Below are positions 1-7,849 of a stretch of DNA of 22,482 bases, one piece after another. The notes below the pieces were generated by a model that worked only from the letters and a program-made list of their open reading frames with translations, had not been told where the DNA came from and searched no databases. Position numbers and translations under genes: made by a program. Source of the stretch: JALNZF01 sp049793155 (GTDB lineage: Bacteria > Nitrospirota > UBA9217); assembly GCA_049793155.1 (NCBI GenBank), contig JBARBN010000054.1:1-22482 (forward strand), read 5' to 3'. The stretch's first letter is position 1. Every line of letters starts with the position of its first letter.

Positions 1-1
1 G

Positions 2-118
2 GACGGAACGCCTCCTCTCGGGCCGGAATTTTCTCTCCCGCTCGACCTTTTCGTCGTAACCGCGATATCGATCATCATGCTTACCCTTGCGGCGTTGTCG
101 TTTCGAAGAAAGGAATAA
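2..118 (+). CDS. C-terminal end of a membrane protein, probably ABC-2-type transporter permease (partial)
   Basis: The window opens inside a frame that ends with TAA at 116-118. The 38 visible residues contain one strongly hydrophobic segment (FVVTAISIIMLTLAALSF), preceded by a proline/glycine-rich stretch and closed by a short basic tail (RRKE). That is the usual ending of the last membrane helix in ABC-2 type permeases, with the tail in the cytoplasm. The family call rests only on this ending; any polytopic membrane protein could end this way. The other forward frames give no membrane-like sequence. It lies upstream of the signalling cluster but there is a promoter-like site between them, so co-transcription is uncertain. 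Confidence 0.45.
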   Translation, partial: DGTPPLGPEFSLPLDLFVVTAISIIMLTLAALSFRRKE

Positions 119-130
119 CAAGGTTCCCGG

Positions 131-274
131 ATGATCGAGCTGCCAGTGGGGACTCTCTTGAAACAGATAGATTACTTTTTAAATCGTCGCTGTGAAGACG
201 ATTTTCGCTTAAAGGCATTGCAGACCATCCTGGAATTCATTATACTTGCACTTAGCAGGGCGATGGCAGGTTGA
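131..274 (+). CDS. Possible small ORF of 47 residues overlapping the kinase start
   Basis: An ATG at 131 opens a 47-codon frame that ends in TGA at 272-274 and overlaps the TTG start proposed for the next gene (TTGA, shared bases). The predicted peptide is mixed charged/hydrophobic, with a hydrophobic, possibly amphipathic C-terminal helix. I do not recognise it. The overlap would allow translational coupling to the kinase. Against it, there is no good Shine-Dalgarno sequence before the ATG, a sigma-70-like promoter lies inside the frame, and a frame this short can occur by chance. Confidence 0.2.
   Translation: MIELPVGTLLKQIDYFLNRRCEDDFRLKALQTILEFIILALSRAMAG
181..204 (+). repeat. 8-bp inverted repeat (hairpin), possibly a weak terminator of the upstream gene
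   Basis: AAATCGTC at 181-188 is the exact reverse complement of GACGATTT at 197-204, with an 8-nt loop. It lies 62 bp after the upstream stop codon and just before the promoter-like site at 218-246. The stem is AT-rich and is followed by only four T in a row, so it would be a poor intrinsic terminator. An operator-like role is equally possible. Confidence 0.35.
218..246 (+). promoter_or_regulatory. Sigma-70-like promoter for the signalling cluster
   Basis: TTGCAG at 218-223 and TATACT at 241-246 are separated by exactly 17 bp, matching the -35 (4 of 6) and -10 (5 of 6) consensus. Transcription would begin near 253, ahead of both possible starts of the kinase (271 or 328). It overlaps the doubtful small ORF at 131-274, which argues against that ORF. 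Confidence 0.55.
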
Positions 275-2910
275 GACAGCTTGCCGGGTTTTTCGCCCCA
301 AATCCATCAGCATCCGACGAGACGACAGTGAAAAATACCGGGTCTTCCCTAAAGTTAATTCCGATCTTTATCGGCGCCGGCGTCCTGCTCGTCACGTACG
401 CGAGCAGCCTGTACAGTTATCTTCTCTTCCACAGTCTCGTCGAGATATTCAGCGTTCTCGTGGCCTTCGTTATCTTCGTCCTAGCCTGGAATACGCGTCA
501 AATTCTGGACAACCACTATCTGCTTTTTATCGGCATTGCCTCTCTGTTCGCCGGCGCCCTCGACCTGGCCCATTTGCTCGCCTATCAAGGTCTCGGTGTG
601 TTCCCCGGGTATGGGGCAAATCCGGCGACGCAGCTCTGGATCGCGTTCCGTTATCTGTTCAGTCTTTCTTTTCTTTTTGCCCCTTTTTTCATTAAAAGAA
701 AACTGAATGTGACCGGGATCTTCTCGGTTTACTTCTTCGTTACCGCGCTTCTTCTTGTGTCGGTCTTTTTACGCTGGTTTCCCGCCTGCTATATTGAAGG
801 CACGGGGTTGACGTCGTTCAAGATAACCAGCGAATACATCATCTGTCTCATCTTCCTGGCATCGCTCGGCCTTTTGCTTCAAAAGCGCAACCTCTTTGAC
901 CGCGGTGTTTTGAGACTGGTGATCCTCTCCCTTCTGAGCTCAGTGGCTTCGGAGCTTTCATTCACACACTACGTGAGCGTATATGGATTCGCGAATAAGC
1001 TGGGGCATTTCTTTGAGCTCCTTTCCTATTATCTGCTTTACCGCGCCATCATCGTAACCGGTGTGGTGGAGCCTTTGATCCTTCTGTTCAGGAATCTGAA
1101 ACAGAGCGAGGCTGAGCTCCGCGCGAGCGATGTCAGGTACCGCTCTCTGTTCGAGAACATGATCGACGGGTTCTCTATCCACAAAATCGTCATGGACGAG
1201 ACGGGGAGGCCCGTTGATTATATTTTTCTTGAAGTGAACAACTCCTTTGAAAGGCATACCGGGCTGAAGAGGGAAGATATCACCGGCAAAGGGGTGAGGG
1301 AAGTATTGCCCGGGATCGAGAATGATTCCGCCGACTGGATAGGCACCTACGGACGGGTTGCGCTCGAGGGAGGGGAGATCCGATTCGAGCAGTACTCCGA
1401 GGCGCTCAAGAAGTGGTTTTTTGTCTCAGCATATAGTCCGATGAAGGAGTATTTCGTGACGGTCTTCGAGGACATCACCGAGCGCAAGCAGGCGGAAAAT
1501 TCGCTCCGAAAGGTGTATGACGAACTTGAGGTGCGGGTCCGTCAAAGGACCGCGGAGCTGGCCAAGACCGTGAATACGTTGCAGGCTGAAGTTTCCGAGC
1601 GTCTGCGGGCGGAGGACAGGATCTTCAGGTTGAACCGTTTGTATTCCGTTCTCAGCAAGGTGAACGAGGCCATTGTCCGCATCCATGACCCCAAAAAACT
1701 CTATGAACAGGTGTGTCGCATTGCTGTTGAAGATGGTTCATTTAAAATGGCCTGGATCGGCAATACCGACCCGGATACAAAAATGGTAATCCCGGTTGCC
1801 AGCTACGGAGACGCAGACGGCTACCTCGCAAAAATCAAGATATATTCCACCGACGTGTCCGAAGGCAGAGGGCCCACAGGCACGGCCGCTTCCGAAGGGC
1901 GCTTTTCCATCTGCAGCGATATAGGGCATGATCCGCGCATGCTTCCCTGGCGCGACAAGGCCATGCGGCACGGTTTCCGTTCTTCAGCGGCTTTTCCCCT
2001 CCTCGCCGGGTCAGAGGTGATCGGCGTCTTTACCCTTTATTCTGACAAGCCGCAGTTCTTTACCGACGAGGAGATCGGCCTCCTCTCCTCTTTGACGGAC
2101 AACGTCTCGTTTGCAATGGATTCCATGGCAAATGAGAAGAATCGGATGCGGGCGGAGGAAGAGATCAAAAAGCTCAACAGAGAGCTCGAACTGCGCGTAC
2201 TCGAGCGCACAGCCCAACTCAGCGCGGCTAACAAGGAGTTTGAGGCCTTCGCCTACTCCGTGTCCCACGACCTGAGGGCGCCGCTTCGGACCATCGAGGG
2301 CTTCAGCCGGGCGATCGCAGAAGAGCATGCCGGAATGCTGGATGACGTCGGCAAAGATTATTTTCGGCGTGTGCGCGCCGCCAGCGGGCGCATGACGCAG
2401 CTCATCGATGCAATGCTGAGCCTGTCCCGCCTTACGCGCGGCGGGTTCAACCGCGCGTCGGTTGACCTGAGTTCGTTGGCGAGAAGCACGGCCAATGAGC
2501 TTCAGAAGTCCGAACCCGGCCGTGACACGCAGTTCGTCATTGGGGAAGGCGTCGTCGCCGAGGGCGATCCGGTCATGCTGCGCGTGGTGATCGAGAACCT
2601 TTTTTCCAACGCATGGAAGTTTACCGGCAAGCGCGAAGGAGCGTGGATCGAGTTTGGAATTGCCGAACGCGGAATTGAATCGGAGATCGCGACGACTACT
2701 TTCTATATCAAGGACAATGGCGCGGGTTTTGACATGACCTATGCCGGCAAGCTCTTCAGCGCCTTCCAGCGGCTCCATACGACCGATGAATTTCCAGGCC
2801 TGGGAATCGGTCTGGCCACGGTGCAGCGCATCGTCAACCGCCACGGCGGCCGCATCTGGGCGGAGGGGGAAGTGGCAAAGGGGGCGGCGTTTTACTTCAC
2901 GCTTGGGTAA
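271..2910 (+). CDS. Membrane histidine kinase, MASE3-PAS-GAF-HisKA-HATPase
   Basis: This is a sensor kinase of 879 residues. Residues about 28-270 form a seven- to eight-helix membrane region that resembles the MASE3 sensory domain, including the motifs WNTR, DLAHLLAYQG and LWIAFRYL. A PAS domain follows at about 285-410 (ending DITERK), then a coiled coil, a GAF domain at about 465-620, and a second coiled coil. The dimerisation domain carries the phospho-acceptor His666 (SVSHDLRAPLR). The ATPase domain has N780 (NAWKF), D815 (DNGAGF) and the GIGLA loop. There is no receiver domain, so phosphate must go to a separate protein; the receiver at 7373 is the nearest candidate. The start is uncertain: TTG at 271 follows AGGG at 257-260 and overlaps the small ORF stop, while GTG at 328 would give 860 residues without loss of any domain. 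The MASE3 ligand is not known to me. Confidence 0.9.
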   Translation: MRQLAGFFAPNPSASDETTVKNTGSSLKLIPIFIGAGVLLVTYASSLYSYLLFHSLVEIFSVLVAFVIFVLAWNTRQILDNHYLLFIGIASLFAGALDLAHLLAYQGLGVFPGYGANPATQLWIAFRYLFSLSFLFAPFFIKRKLNVTGIFSVYFFVTALLLVSVFLRWFPACYIEGTGLTSFKITSEYIICLIFLASLGLLLQKRNLFDRGVLRLVILSLLSSVASELSFTHYVSVYGFANKLGHFFELLSYYLLYRAIIVTGVVEPLILLFRNLKQSEAELRASDVRYRSLFENMIDGFSIHKIVMDETGRPVDYIFLEVNNSFERHTGLKREDITGKGVREVLPGIENDSADWIGTYGRVALEGGEIRFEQYSEALKKWFFVSAYSPMKEYFVTVFEDITERKQAENSLRKVYDELEVRVRQRTAELAKTVNTLQAEVSERLRAEDRIFRLNRLYSVLSKVNEAIVRIHDPKKLYEQVCRIAVEDGSFKMAWIGNTDPDTKMVIPVASYGDADGYLAKIKIYSTDVSEGRGPTGTAASEGRFSICSDIGHDPRMLPWRDKAMRHGFRSSAAFPLLAGSEVIGVFTLYSDKPQFFTDEEIGLLSSLTDNVSFAMDSMANEKNRMRAEEEIKKLNRELELRVLERTAQLSAANKEFEAFAYSVSHDLRAPLRTIEGFSRAIAEEHAGMLDDVGKDYFRRVRAASGRMTQLIDAMLSLSRLTRGGFNRASVDLSSLARSTANELQKSEPGRDTQFVIGEGVVAEGDPVMLRVVIENLFSNAWKFTGKREGAWIEFGIAERGIESEIATTTFYIKDNGAGFDMTYAGKLFSAFQRLHTTDEFPGLGIGLATVQRIVNRHGGRIWAEGEVAKGAAFYFTLG

Positions 2911-2914
2911 AGAA

Positions 2915-2992
2915 GAGGACTGAACTGAGACGGACTGAGGACCGGTCAAACAGGGGACCGAGCTTTTGCTCATACCTCATCATTCAGTCCTC
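2915..2992. repeat. 10-bp inverted repeat spanning the intergenic gap, with a smaller hairpin inside
   Basis: GAGGACTGAA at 2915-2924 is the exact reverse complement of TTCAGTCCTC at 2983-2992. Between the arms is a smaller CGGTC/GACCG hairpin near 2942-2960. The structure fills most of the 117-bp gap between the first kinase and the CheB-CheR fusion. It has no T-run on either strand, so it does not look like an intrinsic terminator. An mRNA-stability or processing element within the operon is possible; this is inference. Confidence 0.45.
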
Positions 2993-3027
2993 GATTCATA
3001 CCGCGCATTTTTTGGGAGATTGATCAA

Positions 3028-6000
3028 ATGAACATACCTGATGATACGAAGCAATCTTTCCCCATCGTATGCATTGGCGCGTCGGCCGGCGGCCTTGACG
3101 CACTTCAGCGCTTTCTTGATGGTCTCCCGAAGGAATTCGGTTTTGCGCTGGTTTTCGTCCAGCACCTCTCCTCGAAGCACAAGAGCCTGCTCGCCGAACT
3201 GCTCTCCGCAAAGAGACCCTCTCTCGCGATCCAGGAAATATCCGAGGGGCTGAAGGCCCTCCCCGGACGACTCTACCTGTGCCCGCCCGGCAGGGAGGTC
3301 CGCGTCCGGGGCGGCTTCTTCAGGCTGACCGCCCATCCTGAAGGGCTCATCCATCTTCCCATCGACGAATTCCTTGCATCGCTCGCCGCGGACGCGGCAG
3401 AACACGCCATCGCGGTGATATTCTCCGGTGCGGGCACGGACGGCGCGCGGGGGAGCCGGGCCATACGAGACGCAGGCGGGACCGTTTTCGTCCAGGACCC
3501 GGCAACGGCGGAATTCAGCAGCATGCCGCTGTCCGTGATCGCAACCGGCCAGACCGACGCGGTCCTCTCCCCGGAGGACATTTGCCGCGAGATCCTGAAG
3601 CTCCAGGACACCGGTGCTGCTGCCGCGATCCGGGACTTCGTCATCGCTCCCGAGGAGTATGATGCCTTCTTCCGTATCCTTCTTGACAAGACCGGCGGCC
3701 GGTTCAATCATTACAAAAAGAGCGTTGTGGGCCGCAGGATCAGGAGACGCATGTACCTTCAGGGCGTCGCGACAGTAAAAGACTATCTGGCCCTTGTCTC
3801 TTCCCGAGACGCGGAGGCGGCCTCGCTCGCGGCTGACCTTATGATCGGGGTCACGTCGTTCTTCAGGGACCGCGTGGCCTGGAAAGCCGTGAATCTCGAG
3901 GTGGTGCGAAAGCTCATAGCGGAGGACATTGCTTCGCCCGTGCGCGTCTGGACCCCGGCCAGCGCGACCGGAGAGGAGGCGTACTCCATCGCCATGATGC
4001 TCGCTCACGAGCTGTCCCTTTCCGGAAAGAAGCGGGACCTTCAGATATTCGCGACCGACGTGAACGACGCCGCGTTAGAGAAGGCCAGAGAAGGGACATA
4101 TCCTGCGAGCATCTCGGCGGACGTCCCCGCGGATTACATCCAGAAATATTTCACGTCCTCCGGGGACGGCCGGACGCTCGTCGTGAACAAGGAGATCAGG
4201 GAAAGCGTGGTCTTCGCGAAGCAGGACCTCCTCACGGATCCTCCCTTCTCCCGCCTGGACCTTATCATATGCCGCAACTTCCTGATCTATCTTGAGCCCG
4301 ATGCCCAGGAGAAATCCATCTCTCTTTTCCACTACTCCTTGAAGGACAACGGGTTTCTGTTCCTCGGCAACGCGGAAACCGTCGGCAGGAGGAGCACGCT
4401 CTTTAAAACAATCGGTCACAAGCAATGCCGCCTGTACCGCAAGGTCGAGTCAAGGTCAGCCGCGAGACTTCAAGTGTCCGTTCCCTATGCAACGGAGCGT
4501 GCCGCGTCCCAGTCCGTGCGTTCCCTTACGCCGGCCGATGGCCGGCCGGAAACCGGCCTCGCGCAGGAATTCCTGCTCGAGGAATATGCCCCCGCGGCGA
4601 TCGCCATCGATCAGAACTACGATATCGTCTATCACAGTGGTCCGACGAACCAATATCTTCGCCAGCCGCGCGGAGTCCCGACGCAGAACGCGTTGGACCT
4701 TCTGCCCGAGGGCCTGAAAAATCGTATCCGCGGCGCCGTGTACCGGGCCGGCCAGGAAGGGAGGTCCGTATCGATCAGGGCAAACCTCTCAGGCGACGAC
4801 AACCGCAAGAGGCCGGTCACGCTTCGCATATCAAAGATAAAAGAAAACCTCTTCATTATCGTGTTCCAGGGAAAAGGCGCCGCTGCCGCGATGGCGGAAA
4901 CCGTGCCCCTGGATGGCCTGCGCATTGACGAGACGGCCCTCCATCAGCTCGAAAGCGAGCTTTCGACGACGCGACAGGACCTCAAGAGCCATATCGAGCA
5001 GTTAAAAAGCGTGAACGAGGAGCTCCAGTCCTCGAACGAGGAATTACAGGCATCGAATGAAGAGATGGAAACCTCGCGCGAGGAGCTGCAATCCTTGAAC
5101 GAAGAGCTGGTCACCGTAAACTCCCAGCTCCAGATGAAGATCGAGGAGCAGGACGAGACGAACAACGACCTGAACAACTTCCTTGCGAGCACAAACATAC
5201 CGACGATCTTCCTGGACCAGCAGTTCCGGGTGAAGCGCTACACGCCCGCCATGTCCAGACTGCTCAAGCTCATCCCCTCGGACCTCGGCCGTCCGATCAT
5301 CGATATGTCGCAGGAGGGCATCGGCCCGGATCTCATCGCCGACGCCCAGGCCGTGCTCGAAAGCCTCGTGCCGATCAGGAAGGAGCTGGTTATAAACGGC
5401 ACATGGTATATCCGCGCCGCGCTTCCCTACCGGACCTCCGACAACCGCATCGAGGGCGTGATCATAACCTACAGCGACGTGACCGATCTGAAAAATGCGG
5501 AGGAGTTGACCAGGCATCTGGCCTCGTTCCCGCAACTGAATCCGAACCCTGTTCTCGAAGTCGATGCCTCAGGCAAGGTCATCTTCTTCAATCCCGCCAC
5601 ACAAAAGGTTCTTGAAAGCCTTGGAATGGACAAGGACGACAAGCATGTTTTCATTCCTGCCGATATCGACAATATCCGGAATGACATGGCAAAGCAGGAA
5701 GAGGTGGTCCACTATCGTGAAATTCCTCTCAAAGAAAGAGTGTTCGCTGCAACCCTCCATCACGTCCCTCAGTTCGACGCCGTGCGAATCTATGTTTATG
5801 AGAATACCGAACGAAAAAGGGCCGAGGAAGCGCTTAAAAAGAGCGAGGAACTGTTTCGCCTGGCCGTGGACAACATGCCGGACGCACTTGGCATCTACGA
5901 CGCTGAACGAAGATACGTATTCGTGAACGCGGCGGGGCTCAAACGCATCGGGAAGCCGCTTAAAGCCCTTGTCGGGCGGCGTATCGACGAGATGTACGGC

Positions 6001-7305
6001 GAGGAGGCGCGCAGCACGTTCTGGCCCGCCTTGATGCGGACCTATGAAACGGGCACTCCTCAAACTGTCGAGACCTCTCTCAAAATAGGCACCGGACAAT
6101 ATGACATCATCATCAGGTTCGTCCCCATGATGAAGGACGGCCGGGTGCACCGGGTCCTGAACTTGACGTTCGACATAACGGACCGCAAACGGGCCGAAGA
6201 GGCGCTGAAGGAAAGCGAACGGCGTTACCATTCCCTTTTCGAAAACATGTCGGAGGGATTCGCCTTATGTAAGATGCTCTTTGATGACCACGACCGCCCG
6301 GTGGACTTTTTCTATCTCGATGTCAATGGCGCCTTCGGAAAAATTACAGGTCTGGAGAACATCGTTGGTAAAAAAGTCACCGAGGTCATTCCCGGAGTTA
6401 AAGAGTCGCATCCGGAGTTGTTTGATATCTATGGCCGGGTAGCCTTGACCGGACAACCGGAAAGGTTCGAGATCGAATTCAAACCCCTGGGAATGTGGTT
6501 GCATATTTCAGTTTATAGCATGGAGCGGGGATATTTTGTCGCTGTTTTCGATGACATCACCGAGCGCAAGAGGTCCGAGGCGGAGATCCTGAAACTGAGC
6601 GAGGACATGGCCGCGCGAAACCTGGAACTCGAATCTTTGAACAAGGAGCTCGAAGCCTTCAACTATTCTATTTCACACGATCTGCGCGCGCCCCTCCGAA
6701 GCATGGCAGGATTTTCCAAGGTCATGATGGAGGACTACGCGGAAAAGCTGGATGGCCAGGGGATGGATTATCTCACCCGCATTCGAAACAGCTCCGAGAA
6801 GATGACGCGCCTCATCGACGACCTGCTGCGTTTATCGAAGATATCCCGGCAGGAGATCGACCGTATGGACATTGACCTGAGCAAACTGGCCGAGTCGGTT
6901 GTCCATAATCTGCGCGAATCGTCCGCGGGGAAAAACGTGGAGGTCGTCATCCGCGAAGGCATCAGGGCTTCGGCGGACCCGAACCTGATGAGGGTCGTTA
7001 TGACGAACCTGCTCGATAATGCGTGGAAATTCACGGGGAAGACGGAGAACGCCCGGGTGGAGTTCGGTTCCCTCGAGAAGGACGGAAAGACCGTATATTT
7101 CGTCAAGGACAACGGCGCGGGATTCGGCCAGCAATACGCATACAAAATGTTCTGGCCCTTCCACCGGCTGCATGGTGATAAGGAATTCGCCGGCACCGGC
7201 ATCGGCCTCGCCATCGTCGATCGGATCATCCGCAGGCATGGGGGAAAGGGGTGGGCGGAAGGAGAAGGTGGAAAAGGGGCGGAGGTCTTTTTCACCTTAG
7301 GGTGA
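3028..7305 (+). CDS. CheB-CheR-PAS-histidine kinase fusion protein
   Basis: This 1425-residue cytoplasmic protein joins chemotaxis-type methylation modules to a sensor kinase. Residues 10-195 form a CheB methylesterase domain with the expected triad S19 (GASAGG), H46 (VQHL) and D138 (GTDG), but no CheB receiver. CheR follows at about 205-480, with the basic helix of its N-terminal subdomain, a SAM-binding loop ATGEEAYS near 313-320 and the CRNxxIY motif. A coiled coil of (S/T)NEEL-type repeats runs about 640-710, followed by four PAS domains at about 715-820, 830-930, 940-1055 and 1065-1185. The kinase end carries His1217 (SISHDLRAP), N1331 (NAWKF) and D1361 (DNGAGF). Start: GGGAG nine bases before the ATG. 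CheB normally demethylates or deamidates and CheR methylates chemoreceptors; no receptor lies nearby, so the target is unknown. There is no receiver at the C-terminus. Confidence 0.93.
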   Translation: MNIPDDTKQSFPIVCIGASAGGLDALQRFLDGLPKEFGFALVFVQHLSSKHKSLLAELLSAKRPSLAIQEISEGLKALPGRLYLCPPGREVRVRGGFFRLTAHPEGLIHLPIDEFLASLAADAAEHAIAVIFSGAGTDGARGSRAIRDAGGTVFVQDPATAEFSSMPLSVIATGQTDAVLSPEDICREILKLQDTGAAAAIRDFVIAPEEYDAFFRILLDKTGGRFNHYKKSVVGRRIRRRMYLQGVATVKDYLALVSSRDAEAASLAADLMIGVTSFFRDRVAWKAVNLEVVRKLIAEDIASPVRVWTPASATGEEAYSIAMMLAHELSLSGKKRDLQIFATDVNDAALEKAREGTYPASISADVPADYIQKYFTSSGDGRTLVVNKEIRESVVFAKQDLLTDPPFSRLDLIICRNFLIYLEPDAQEKSISLFHYSLKDNGFLFLGNAETVGRRSTLFKTIGHKQCRLYRKVESRSAARLQVSVPYATERAASQSVRSLTPADGRPETGLAQEFLLEEYAPAAIAIDQNYDIVYHSGPTNQYLRQPRGVPTQNALDLLPEGLKNRIRGAVYRAGQEGRSVSIRANLSGDDNRKRPVTLRISKIKENLFIIVFQGKGAAAAMAETVPLDGLRIDETALHQLESELSTTRQDLKSHIEQLKSVNEELQSSNEELQASNEEMETSREELQSLNEELVTVNSQLQMKIEEQDETNNDLNNFLASTNIPTIFLDQQFRVKRYTPAMSRLLKLIPSDLGRPIIDMSQEGIGPDLIADAQAVLESLVPIRKELVINGTWYIRAALPYRTSDNRIEGVIITYSDVTDLKNAEELTRHLASFPQLNPNPVLEVDASGKVIFFNPATQKVLESLGMDKDDKHVFIPADIDNIRNDMAKQEEVVHYREIPLKERVFAATLHHVPQFDAVRIYVYENTERKRAEEALKKSEELFRLAVDNMPDALGIYDAERRYVFVNAAGLKRIGKPLKALVGRRIDEMYGEEARSTFWPALMRTYETGTPQTVETSLKIGTGQYDIIIRFVPMMKDGRVHRVLNLTFDITDRKRAEEALKESERRYHSLFENMSEGFALCKMLFDDHDRPVDFFYLDVNGAFGKITGLENIVGKKVTEVIPGVKESHPELFDIYGRVALTGQPERFEIEFKPLGMWLHISVYSMERGYFVAVFDDITERKRSEAEILKLSEDMAARNLELESLNKELEAFNYSISHDLRAPLRSMAGFSKVMMEDYAEKLDGQGMDYLTRIRNSSEKMTRLIDDLLRLSKISRQEIDRMDIDLSKLAESVVHNLRESSAGKNVEVVIREGIRASADPNLMRVVMTNLLDNAWKFTGKTENARVEFGSLEKDGKTVYFVKDNGAGFGQQYAYKMFWPFHRLHGDKEFAGTGIGLAIVDRIIRRHGGKGWAEGEGGKGAEVFFTLG

Positions 7306-7362
7306 AACCTTTATTCACACCACTGTCCTGCTACAGGTTCTACTCAGTGCTATCCTTTCCTT

Positions 7363-7368
7363 AAGGAG
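7363..7368 (+). promoter_or_regulatory. Strong ribosome binding site of the receiver gene
   Basis: AAGGAG lies four bases before the ATG at 7373. It fixes the start and suggests that the receiver is translated more strongly than its large neighbours, as would suit one acceptor serving several kinases. Confidence 0.6.
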
Positions 7369-7372
7369 ACCT

Positions 7373-7786
7373 ATGGAACACAAGATTCTCATCATCGACG
7401 ACAGCGAAGACGATATCCTTCTGACGCAAATGGTCCTTGCAAAGCTCGGGTTGAAGATCAGGACGGAACCCGCGCTCAGCGGTGAACTGGGCCTCGCGAT
7501 TCTCAAGGGCGGAGGGCCGCTGCCTTCGCTGGTGCTGCTCGACCTGAAAATGCCCGGCCTGGACGGTCTCGACGTCCTGCGAGAGATTCGAAGCGACGAT
7601 CGCCTCCGCGGCATCCCGGTGATCGTGGTGACACATTCAGACCTGGAATCGGACAGGGAAGCGTGCTATGATGCCGGTGCAAACGGTTTTCTTCACAAGT
7701 CAGTCGATATGGATCGCTTCGCGGTAGAAATACGGAAAGCATTGGAGGAGTGGATGAAGCCGGCGTCCAGCGGCTCGATGGGATAG
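7373..7786 (+). CDS. Single-domain response regulator (Rcp1-like receiver)
   Basis: This 137-residue protein consists of one receiver domain and no output domain. The acidic pocket is D9/D10, the phospho-acceptor is D57 (LLDLKMPG), the switch threonine is T87 (VVTHSD) and the conserved lysine is K109. The residue after that lysine is Ser rather than the usual cis-proline (KS, not KP). The domain resembles the Rcp1 group of small receivers paired with phytochrome-type kinases, which share the kinase style seen in this cluster. It sits 67 bp after the large fusion and 63 bp before the next CheB-CheR gene. It is the only receiver in the window, so it is the likely acceptor or relay for all three receiver-less kinases; this pairing is inferred from context. 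Confidence 0.93.
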   Translation: MEHKILIIDDSEDDILLTQMVLAKLGLKIRTEPALSGELGLAILKGGGPLPSLVLLDLKMPGLDGLDVLREIRSDDRLRGIPVIVVTHSDLESDREACYDAGANGFLHKSVDMDRFAVEIRKALEEWMKPASSGSMG

Positions 7787-7837
7787 TTTTGGATGAGAAG
7801 GCAAGTCAAGACTCCAGGCCCGAGACGCTCAACATCT

Positions 7838-7842
7838 AGGAG
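7838..7842 (+). promoter_or_regulatory. Ribosome binding site that decides the start of the second CheB-CheR gene
   Basis: AGGAG lies seven bases before the ATG at 7850. The in-frame ATG at 7793 has no comparable site and would add 19 basic residues unlike a CheB N-terminus, so 7850 is preferred. Confidence 0.65.
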
Positions 7843-7849
7843 TGGACAC

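Noticed and set aside
2011..2973. 320-codon open frame on the minus strand opposite the first kinase
   Set aside because: It covers the kinase core in antisense, shows no domain, and has low-complexity composition; the same holds for the 342-codon frame at 2980-4008.
3946..3984. Degenerate SAM-binding loop in the first CheR domain (ATGEEAYS rather than STGEEAYS)
   Set aside because: The loop varies in CheR proteins (enteric CheR itself differs from GCSTGEE) and GEEAYS is intact, so loss of function is not supported.
4990..5150. Repeated GAGGAGCTCCAG-like units here and at about 9960-10130
   Set aside because: They encode NEEL-type coiled-coil heptads characteristic of CheB-CheR fusion proteins. 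They have no spacers and are not a CRISPR array or mobile repeat.
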